Positions 49,162-55,352 of a stretch of 55,352 bases of DNA are shown piece after piece. How positions within the stretch are numbered: position 1 is the first letter of the stretch; the number at the start of each line of letters is the position of its first letter. The notes under the pieces were generated by a model. That model was given only the letters and a program-made list of their open reading frames with translations, made no database searches and was not told the origin of the DNA. Made by a program: the position numbers and the translations under genes. Source of the stretch: an uncultured Eubacteriales bacterium. Its GTDB lineage: Bacteria > Bacillota > Clostridia > Christensenellales > Aristaeellaceae. The stretch lies in NCBI GenBank assembly GCA_902790015.1, contig CADAQF010000010.1, positions 1 through 55,352 of the forward strand, in the 5' to 3' direction.

Positions 49162-49300
49162 AGCCCTTTTCCCCTTTCCCGCGCCGCGCTGGCGGCCCCG
49201 GCCTTCCTGGATAGATGACGCGTCTCTTTCCCGTCCTGTCTCCGAAATTCAGCAAAGATGAACAGGACGCCTGAAAACAGACGCCTTTTCTATATACTCC

Positions 49301-49333
49301 AAAAAATCCCGGAATCCTTTTTTGATTCCGGGA
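49301..49333 (-). terminator. Terminator of the ydcF-type gene
   Basis: A perfect 10-bp stem TCCCGGAATC/GATTCCGGGA (49307-49316 with 49324-49333) with a 7-base loop is followed on the minus strand by six T residues (A at 49301-49306). A-rich bases on the other side could make it bidirectional. Confidence 0.9.
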
Positions 49334-49351
49334 AAAAGATTATGGGCTGCA

Positions 49352-49942
49352 TCAGACGCCCGTGCCCGTCACCTTCTGCAGCAGGTATTTCCCCCAGGCC
49401 AGGGCCTCGCGGGCATGGTTTTTGAGCCAGTATTCGGGCAGGGTTCGCCCCGCCGCTCCGTCCGCTTTAAACCCCGCGTCCCCGGCGATGGCCAAAGCCC
49501 TTGGCAGATGATAATCGCTGGTCACGATCAGGACGCGGTCGGGCTTGTGATCAAGCAGCGCCGCGGCATTCTTAATGTTTTCCCGGGTCGTTTCCGAGGC
49601 GGTCTCCGCAAACAGGCTGTCGGCGGGCACGTCGTGCTCCTCCAGCCACCGGCACATGACCGTGCCTTCGGCCTGCGGTTCCTGCCCGGCGCGGCCGCCG
49701 CAGCAGACGATGGGCTGCGGGCAGCGCCGGTAGGCGTCCAGCGCCGCCTCCAGGCGGAACTCCAGCTGTACGCTGGGCGTGCCGTCCGGCTTCACCTGCG
49801 CGCCCAGCACGATCATCAGGTCCGTATCCCCGGGGGCGGGGATGGTCTTTTCCCGTATGCAAACATAGGCAAAAAGCGCCGCGTAGACCAGCGCCGCCAC
49901 CAGTATCAGCCACATGATCGCTCTGATCCCCTTTCTGAGCAT
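49352..49942 (-). CDS. YdcF/SanA/ElyC family membrane protein (DUF218)
   Basis: The 196-residue protein has one N-terminal membrane helix (about 9-30, AIMWLILVAALVYAALFAYV) and an external DUF218 domain: DLMIVLGAQVKPDGTPS, IVCCGGRAGQEPQAEGTVM, ETASETTRENIKNAAALL and VLIVTSDYHLPRAL. The family is linked to envelope integrity (SanA, ElyC); biochemical activity is unknown. ATG 49942 (AAAGGA eight bases upstream) is preferred to TTG 50002, whose ribosome site is too close. Confidence 0.87.
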   Translation of the reverse strand: MLRKGIRAIMWLILVAALVYAALFAYVCIREKTIPAPGDTDLMIVLGAQVKPDGTPSVQLEFRLEAALDAYRRCPQPIVCCGGRAGQEPQAEGTVMCRWLEEHDVPADSLFAETASETTRENIKNAAALLDHKPDRVLIVTSDYHLPRALAIAGDAGFKADGAAGRTLPEYWLKNHAREALAWGKYLLQKVTGTGV

Positions 49943-50106
49943 TTCCCTGATCCTTTCCCGCGGGATCCCGCCCGCCGTTTTTCCTGTCAAAGGGCCGGTC
50001 AAAGCCTTCCGCCTGCGGGTGCGGGGCTTCCCATTAAAAGCAGGACTTACCTTTAAAAATCCGCGCCCGCTGCCTGTTTTGCGTCCCGCCGTTTCTCGGC
50101 CCGTAC

Positions 50107-50135
50107 AGTATACCCGATTTGCCGTTTAAGCGCAA
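50107..50135 (-). promoter_or_regulatory. Promoter of the ydcF-type gene
   Basis: On the minus strand TTGCGC (50130-50135), 17-bp spacer, TATACT (50107-50112); the leader is about 155 bases. Confidence 0.6.
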
Positions 50136-50203
50136 GCGGCCCCGCTTTGTCAAGGCGCGATCTGCCTTTTCCGGGAGCTTCGCGCCGACACGGTTTATTT
50201 TAT

Positions 50204-50215
50204 GCAAACGGTTGC
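50204..50215. promoter_or_regulatory. cre/LacI-type operator overlapping the GH5 promoter
   Basis: GCAAACGGTTGC is symmetric at five of six pairs around a central CG, the hallmark of LacI/CcpA-family operators. With its flanks (TGCAAACGGTTGCG) it fits the cre consensus except for the final base. It covers the start of the -35 box at 50212. Confidence 0.6.
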
Positions 50216-50240
50216 GCTGCAGGCTTCCGTTTGTTATAAT
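50212..50240 (+). promoter_or_regulatory. Promoter of the GH5-GH2 operon
   Basis: TTGCGC (50212-50217), 17-bp spacer, TATAAT (50235-50240), 58 bases before GTG 50298. Confidence 0.75.
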
Positions 50241-50297
50241 GACCGGGAAAACAATTCTGCTCTCCACCGGACATTGTGATGAAAGGACGGAAGAAAC

Positions 50298-52046
50298 GTG
50301 AAACAATTGTCTATGATTTGCCTTTTGGCCGCGCTGCTGGCGGCGCTTTGCCTGACGGCCTGCGCCGAGGAAACCGGCCGCACGGCCCTTCAGGTCACAA
50401 AGGAAATGGGCCTGGGCATCAACCTGGGCAACACCTTTGAGGCCTGCGACGCCAACCAGGGCAATACCGGCGCGGAGCCCTCGCACTATGAGACCCTGTG
50501 GGGCCAGCCCGTCACCACCCGGGCCATGATCCAGGGCATGAAGGCCGCCGGCTTCAGCACCCTGCGCGTTCCCGTCGCCTGGATGACCAACGCCTCCCGC
50601 CTCAATGAGGGCGATTACACCCTGGACAAGGCATATATGGACCGCGTGGCCGAGGTGGTCAATTACGCGCTGGACGAGGGCATGTACGTCGTCCTCAACG
50701 ACCACTGGGACGGCGGCTGGTACGGCATGTTCGGCTCCGAGTCGGCCGAGACCCGCGCCTTCGCCATGAAAGCCTACAAGGGCATGTGGGCCCAGCTGGC
50801 GGATTATTTCAGGGACTATTCCGATCACCTGATCTTTGAAGGCGCCAACGAGGAAATCGGTGCCCGCTTTGACGAAAACTCCGCCCTTTACTGCAGCGAT
50901 TCCGTCATCACCTACCTGACCGACGACGAGCGCTACGCCCTGGCCAACCAGATCAACCAGGCCTTCGTGGACACCATCCGGGCCGCCGGGGGCCAAAACG
51001 AAACCCGCTTCCTGCTGATCCCCGGCTACGGCACCAACATCGACAGCACCTGCGACGACCGCTTCGTCATGCCGAAGGATACCGCCCAGGGCAGGCTGTT
51101 CATTTCCGTTCATTACTATGATCCCTGGAGCTACTGCGGGGAAGGCGCCACCGCCGCCACCGCCACCCTCTGGGGCAATCAGGCCGATTTCCGCTACATG
51201 AACGACCAGCTGGCCAAGATGGACAAGTTCACCAAAGCCGGTTACGGCGTGATCATCGGCGAATACGGAGCACTCCCCGGCTCGGACGGCAAAACCAAGA
51301 CGAACGCCGTCGCCTACCACGAGCAGTTCCTGAACAACTGCATTTATCACGGCTTTGTGGGCTGCCTGTGGGACACCAGCGGCTATTATGTCCGCCGGGA
51401 CCTGGCCTTCGCCGATCCGGACATGGCCGCCCTGTACGCCCGTTACGCGGCGGAGGGAAAGACGGCCGACCAGGCGCTTTTGGGCCTGACGGCCGCCGCG
51501 GACTCGGCGCCCCTGTCCCTCAAGGAGGACGCCATTGAGGTTTCCGCCGACAAGGCCGTCGCCTGGATCATGTGGAACGACGGCGGCTGGTCCATGTCCT
51601 ACAGCGTGGGCGACACCTACAGCCCCGATTCCGTCACCCCCGGCATCAAGACCACCGACGTGGAGATCACCGGCCCGGGCACCTACACCGTGGGGCTTGA
51701 CTTTACCGGCACCGAAAAGGGCTATTCCGCCGGCACGGCCTTCAGCGCCCTGGGCATCGCCAACGGCGAGGACCTGTTCCCCGGTTATTGCGTACACATC
51801 ACCGAATGTCTGATCAACGGGGAAAAGTACACCTTCAAGTTCCGGCCCTACACTACCTCGGACGACGGGCACTGCACCCGCGTCAACCTCTTCAACGAAT
51901 GGGTCACCCAGGTTCCCCGGGACAAGGCGCGCGTCCTGTACGGCGACCTGACCGGCACCTCCGCCCAGCTGATCAACCGCAACGACCCGGTCATCTCCCA
52001 CATCGAATCCATCTATATCACCTTCCAGTACGCGCCCAGAAAGTGA
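50298..52046 (+). CDS. Glycoside hydrolase family 5 lipoprotein (endo-beta-glucanase/mannanase type)
   Basis: The 582-residue product begins with a lipoprotein signal peptide whose lipobox LTAC puts the acylated Cys at residue 22. The GH5 barrel (about 30-370) shows MGLGINLGNTFEA, the conserved FSTLRVPVAW, DHWDGGW, acid/base Glu185 in FEGANEE and nucleophile Glu322 in IIGEYG. The C-terminal part (about 400-582) is beta-rich (PGTYTVGLDFTGTEKG) and looks like a carbohydrate-binding module. The enzyme likely cuts beta-glucan or mannan at the cell surface; the beta-mannosidase gene downstream favours mannan or glucomannan. The GTG start has GGAAG upstream. Confidence 0.9.
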   Translation: MKQLSMICLLAALLAALCLTACAEETGRTALQVTKEMGLGINLGNTFEACDANQGNTGAEPSHYETLWGQPVTTRAMIQGMKAAGFSTLRVPVAWMTNASRLNEGDYTLDKAYMDRVAEVVNYALDEGMYVVLNDHWDGGWYGMFGSESAETRAFAMKAYKGMWAQLADYFRDYSDHLIFEGANEEIGARFDENSALYCSDSVITYLTDDERYALANQINQAFVDTIRAAGGQNETRFLLIPGYGTNIDSTCDDRFVMPKDTAQGRLFISVHYYDPWSYCGEGATAATATLWGNQADFRYMNDQLAKMDKFTKAGYGVIIGEYGALPGSDGKTKTNAVAYHEQFLNNCIYHGFVGCLWDTSGYYVRRDLAFADPDMAALYARYAAEGKTADQALLGLTAAADSAPLSLKEDAIEVSADKAVAWIMWNDGGWSMSYSVGDTYSPDSVTPGIKTTDVEITGPGTYTVGLDFTGTEKGYSAGTAFSALGIANGEDLFPGYCVHITECLINGEKYTFKFRPYTTSDDGHCTRVNLFNEWVTQVPRDKARVLYGDLTGTSAQLINRNDPVISHIESIYITFQYAPRK

Positions 52047-52125
52047 CAGGCGCATGCCGCATAACCCAGGGGCCTTCTTTCCGGACGGCCCCGTTTTCAA
52101 TGCCGATCGAAAGGAGCCCGAACCC

Positions 52126-54570
52126 ATGAAACGTCAGATCCCGCTTTCCGGAGAATGGACCCTGCGCGCCCTGGGAGAAACAGAAACGATCCCGGCCCGG
52201 GTGCCGGGGTCCGTCTATACCGATTTGCTGGCAGCCGGAAAAATGGAGGATCCCTTTTTCCGCGACAACGAGCTCAAAGCCTTTGACCTGATGGAAAAGG
52301 ATTATGTGTTCGAAAGGACCTTTGCGCTGGACGAAACGGCGCTTTCCCTTCCCTCAATGGATCTGGTGGCCGAAGGACTGGACACTCTGGCGGACGTCAG
52401 TCTGAACGGCCGGCTGATCCTCAGGGCCGACAACATGCACCGCACCTGGCGCACGGACGTGCGGCCCTATGTCCGGGCCGGGGAAAACACGCTCGGTATC
52501 GTCTTCCATTCTCCCAACCGCGCCGCCCGTCAAGCCCACGAGCGGGACGGGCTGGGCGGCTCGGGCGACGCCGTGCAGGGCTTTCCCGGGCTTCGCAAGG
52601 CCCACTGCATGTTCGGCTGGGACTGGGGCCCCCGCCTGCCCGACGCCGGCATCTTCAGGGACATCTATCTGGAAATAACGGACGGCGCGCGGCTTGAGAG
52701 CGTGCTGGTGCGCCAGGCCCATGAAAAGGACCGGGTCACCCTGTCCTTCACCCCGCAGATCGAAGCGCTGCCCGGAGCCGGGCCCCACCGTGTGCGCTAT
52801 ACCGTGCTGGGGCCGGACGGAGAAAAACTGGGGCAGACGGAGGAGCCCCGGTTCGTCATCCTTTCTCCCCGTCTTTGGTGGCCGCTGGGCGCCGGAGAGC
52901 AGCCGCTTTACACGCTCATCACGGAGCTCATGGACGGCGCGGGCCGCCTGCTGGACGAAAAAACCATGCGCCTGGGCCTGAGGGACATCCGGGTGCAAAG
53001 GCCCAAACAGCAGGAGCACGAGGGCTTTTACATCGAAGTGAACGGACAGGGCATTTTCATGATGGGCGCGGACTATATCCCGCAGGACTGCCTGCTTCCC
53101 CGGGTGACGGAGGAGAAAATGCAAAGGCTCCTCGCGGACTGCGCACTGGCCCATATGAACTGCCTGCGCGTCTGGGGCGGCGGCTATTACCTGCCCGACC
53201 GCTTCTATGATATGTGCGACGAAATGGGCATCCTCATCTGGCAGGACTTCATGTTCGCCTGCGCCTACTATTCGCTGGATCACGGGATGGAGGACAGTCT
53301 CCGCGCCGAATTCAGGGACAATGTGCAGCGTCTGCGCCATCACGCCTGCATCGCCCTCTGGTGCGGAAACAACGAGGTAGAAACCGCCGTGGCCGGCCGC
53401 TGGTACCAGGTGACGCCCGCGGTGCTGGCGGACTATCAGCGCCTGTTCATGGGCATCCTGCCCGAAATGCTCCGTGAATTGGACCCGGACCGCTTTTACT
53501 GGCCCTCCTCGCCTTCTTCGGGCGGCGACCTGATGACGCCCTCCGGGGAGCTTGCCGGCGACGTGCACGACTGGGACGTCTGGCACGGCGGCAAGCCCTT
53601 CCAGGATTACAGGAACCATGATTTCGGCTTCGTATCCGAATTCGGCTTCCAGTCCTTCCCCGCGCTCAGGACCATCGAAAGCTTCACCCTGCCCGGGGAC
53701 CGGAACATATTTTCCTACGTCATGGAAAAACACCAGCGCAACAATGCGGCCAACGGCAAGATACTCCAGTACCTGAGCAGCCTGTACCTGTATCCGGGGG
53801 ACCTGTCCACCCTGGTATACGCAAGCCAGCTCATGCAGCTGGAGGCCATCCGCTGCGGGGTGGAGCACTGGCGCAGCCGCCGGGGCGTGTGCATGGGCGC
53901 CATCTACTGGCAGCTCAACGACAACTGGCCGGTGGCCTCCTGGGCCTCGATCGACTATTACGGCCGCTGGAAGGCCCTGCACTACGGCGCCAGGCGCTTT
54001 TTCGCCCCCCTGCTGCTCGTCTGTGAGGAAGAAGGCGAACACACCCAGCGGGCAAACGTGAACGCAGAAGCGTCCCTTTCCTCCGTGCGCCCCAGCGCAC
54101 GTCTGTCGGTGGTCAACGACACGCCTGAAGAGTCCCGGGTGCAGGTCCGCTGGGCCGTCGTCCGCTCAGACGGGCAAAGGACCGCCCTGTCCGGGGACGC
54201 GGCGCTGACCGTCCCCGCCTTCACCGCCCAGCCCGTTCAGACGCTTGACCTGCCCCAGGTCGATTTCAGGAACGAATGCCTGTGGTATGAGCTCATCCGG
54301 GACGGACAGACCGTGTCCGCCTCCTCCGCGCTTTTCTGCCCGCCCAAATACTTCCGCTTTGAAGATCCCCATCTGTCCGTCCGGCAGGACGGTGATCGCC
54401 TGACCGTCCGGGCGCAGGCCTTCGCCCGCATGGTGGAGCTGACCCCGCTGGACGGCGACGCCGTCCTTTCCGACAACTATTTTGATATGCTGCCCGGGGA
54501 AAGGACCGTCAAAATCATCCGGGGCAGCGCATCATCGTGGCAGGTGCGCAGCGTGTACGATATCCGGTAA
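52126..54570 (+). CDS. Beta-mannosidase, glycoside hydrolase family 2
   Basis: The 814-residue enzyme has the GH2 jelly-roll start (IPLSGEWTLRALGETETIPARVPGSVYTDLLAAG, the beta-mannosidase version), with MFGWDWGPRLPDAGIFRDI further on. The (beta/alpha)8 domain carries acid/base Glu417 in LWCGNNEVE and nucleophile Glu505 in VSEFGFQSFP. MGAIYWQLNDNWPVASWASIDYYGRWKALHY is characteristic of beta-mannosidases. There is no signal peptide, so it cleaves imported manno-oligosaccharides in the cytoplasm, complementing the surface GH5. ATG 52126 follows AAAGGAG; the longer frame to 52054 lacks a ribosome site. Confidence 0.95.
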   Translation: MKRQIPLSGEWTLRALGETETIPARVPGSVYTDLLAAGKMEDPFFRDNELKAFDLMEKDYVFERTFALDETALSLPSMDLVAEGLDTLADVSLNGRLILRADNMHRTWRTDVRPYVRAGENTLGIVFHSPNRAARQAHERDGLGGSGDAVQGFPGLRKAHCMFGWDWGPRLPDAGIFRDIYLEITDGARLESVLVRQAHEKDRVTLSFTPQIEALPGAGPHRVRYTVLGPDGEKLGQTEEPRFVILSPRLWWPLGAGEQPLYTLITELMDGAGRLLDEKTMRLGLRDIRVQRPKQQEHEGFYIEVNGQGIFMMGADYIPQDCLLPRVTEEKMQRLLADCALAHMNCLRVWGGGYYLPDRFYDMCDEMGILIWQDFMFACAYYSLDHGMEDSLRAEFRDNVQRLRHHACIALWCGNNEVETAVAGRWYQVTPAVLADYQRLFMGILPEMLRELDPDRFYWPSSPSSGGDLMTPSGELAGDVHDWDVWHGGKPFQDYRNHDFGFVSEFGFQSFPALRTIESFTLPGDRNIFSYVMEKHQRNNAANGKILQYLSSLYLYPGDLSTLVYASQLMQLEAIRCGVEHWRSRRGVCMGAIYWQLNDNWPVASWASIDYYGRWKALHYGARRFFAPLLLVCEEEGEHTQRANVNAEASLSSVRPSARLSVVNDTPEESRVQVRWAVVRSDGQRTALSGDAALTVPAFTAQPVQTLDLPQVDFRNECLWYELIRDGQTVSASSALFCPPKYFRFEDPHLSVRQDGDRLTVRAQAFARMVELTPLDGDAVLSDNYFDMLPGERTVKIIRGSASSWQVRSVYDIR

Positions 54571-54737
54571 ACAGGGCTGTGTCCGTTCGCCGGATGCTGC
54601 GGGTGCTGTCCTTAAGCTCCGCTCCCCTGTTTGGCCAAATGCAAAGCTTCAGGACGGAACCGTTCTTTCCCGTTCTTTCCTTTTGCTACTATTCCCTTAA
54701 TTTTCTGCTAAAAGAATTGTAAAATGAACGGCGGCGC

Positions 54738-54766
54738 TTGCATTCGACCCGGGAATGCGCTATAAT
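54738..54766 (+). promoter_or_regulatory. Promoter of the secreted Pro/Ala-rich protein gene
   Basis: TTGCAT (54738-54743), 17-bp spacer, TATAAT (54761-54766), 56 bases before ATG 54822. Confidence 0.75.
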
Positions 54767-54821
54767 GATGATGGTTTTTGATACCGATTCATGCACACCT
54801 TGTTTGAGGAGGAGTTGCTAT

Positions 54822-55352
54822 ATGAAAAAAACGCTGTGCCTTGTGCTGGCGGCTGTCCTGCTGCTGAGCACCGTGTCCGCCTTCGCGGCCATGCCGAACT
54901 TCACCATCGGCCCGGACGGGCGGGTGTATATCGTGCGGGAAACGCCCGCTCCGACGCAGGCGCCCACGCCCGCGCCCACTGAGGCGCCGACCCAGGCGCC
55001 CGCCGCGACGGATGCGCCGGCTGAACCGGCTGCTCCCGCCGAAGCGACCGAAGCCCCGGCGGCTGAAGCGCCGGCGGCCCCTGCCGCTCCTGCCGCGCAG
55101 ACGGTGGGCCTGGCCAAGGTCAGCGGCGTGGCCCCGCTTTATACCGATAAGGCGATGCGCGCTCCCGTCGGCCTGATGCCCGCCAACGCCGTGGTGCTGG
55201 TGATCGACCAGGAGGGCTATGCCTGCCATATCCTCTTCGCGCTGGACGGCGCGCTGGCCGAAGGCTACATGGACGAAAGCTCGCTGAAGCTGCTTAAGGA
55301 CAGCGAAGCGGAAACCTATCGCGCGTCCCTGACCAATCAGGCCGTCTATTCC
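54822..55352 (+). CDS. Secreted protein with Pro/Ala/Thr linker, 3' end outside window
   Basis: The frame is open for 177 codons to the window edge. A signal peptide (MKKTLCLVLAAVLLLSTVSAFA, cleavage near 22-23) is followed by a short segment (FTIGPDGRVYIVRET). A roughly 55-residue linker of Pro, Ala, Thr and Glu comes next (APTQAPTPAPTEAPTQAP style), then a beta-rich domain that may be SH3-like (GLAKVSGVAPLYTDKAMRAPVGLMPANAVVLVIDQEGYACHI, EGYMDESSLKLL). Export and wall association are likely; function is not visible. GGAGGAG precedes the ATG. Confidence 0.8.
   Translation, partial: MKKTLCLVLAAVLLLSTVSAFAAMPNFTIGPDGRVYIVRETPAPTQAPTPAPTEAPTQAPAATDAPAEPAAPAEATEAPAAEAPAAPAAPAAQTVGLAKVSGVAPLYTDKAMRAPVGLMPANAVVLVIDQEGYACHILFALDGALAEGYMDESSLKLLKDSEAETYRASLTNQAVYS

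Overview
The window is a stretch of chromosome from a high-G+C member of the Bacillota, most likely a gut or rumen Clostridia-type bacterium. Evidence: Gram-positive gene orders (ylxM-ffh-rpsP-khpA-rimM-trmD, dnaG-rpoD-trmK-nif3, miaB-ricA-mutS-mutL-miaA-ynbB, cdaA-cdaR), strong purine-rich ribosome binding sites, sigma-A promoters with 16-18 bp spacers, rho-independent terminators, and plant-polysaccharide hydrolases. The exact family cannot be fixed from the sequence alone. No rRNA, CRISPR array or intact mobile element is present.

Layout. 1-4.6 kb: end of rpoB and complete rpoC, then a terminator. 4.7-5.2 kb: tRNA-Ser(GGA) followed by an unusual block with an inverted and a degenerate direct copy of the tRNA 3' end and two perfect hairpins. 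5.3-10.1 kb: a secreted beta-helix protein, a YgjV-type membrane protein with a GNAT-like tail, and a membrane-bound PP2C (RsbU-type) phosphatase. 10.2-12.8 kb: a GH32 sucrase gene, then a scar where a 5'-truncated fructokinase abuts the 3' end of an unrelated opposite-strand gene. 12.8-18.1 kb: pfkA, then the c-di-AMP genes cdaA-cdaR with an unknown membrane protein and an rRNA m5C methyltransferase. 18.1-19.1 kb: an AT-rich, frameshifted remnant of a phage/ICE-type polyvalent protein gene. 19.1-32.4 kb (plus strand): 5'-nucleotidase, GH28, RNase G, miaB, ricA-like, mutS, mutL, miaA, ynbB-like, and a Xer-type recombinase.

32.4-50 kb is almost entirely minus strand. Reading leftward from 50 kb: a YdcF protein; a long macromolecular-synthesis operon (dgt, dnaG, rpoD, trmK, nif3-like, Zn-ribbon coiled coil, then a putative lipid-carrier translocase module of a PF06695 protein, DUF368/PopT and a small acidic protein); the ylxM-ffh-rpsP-khpA-rimM-(DUF1294 frameshifted)-trmD operon; and an operon of ACT protein, membrane protein, rsmD, coaD, coiled-coil protein and flotillin that ends at a bidirectional terminator facing the Xer gene. 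50-55.4 kb (plus strand): a GH5 lipoprotein and a GH2 beta-mannosidase under a promoter overlapped by a cre/LacI-like operator, then the start of a secreted Pro/Ala/Thr-rich protein cut by the window edge.

Most of the window is core housekeeping sequence. The points most worth a second look are the DUF368 + PF06695 module, the tRNA-Ser tail copies, the fructokinase junction, the polyvalent-protein remnant, the long inverted repeat before rimM, the operator-like dyads at the ylxM and PP2C promoters, and the A9 frameshift in the DUF1294 gene.
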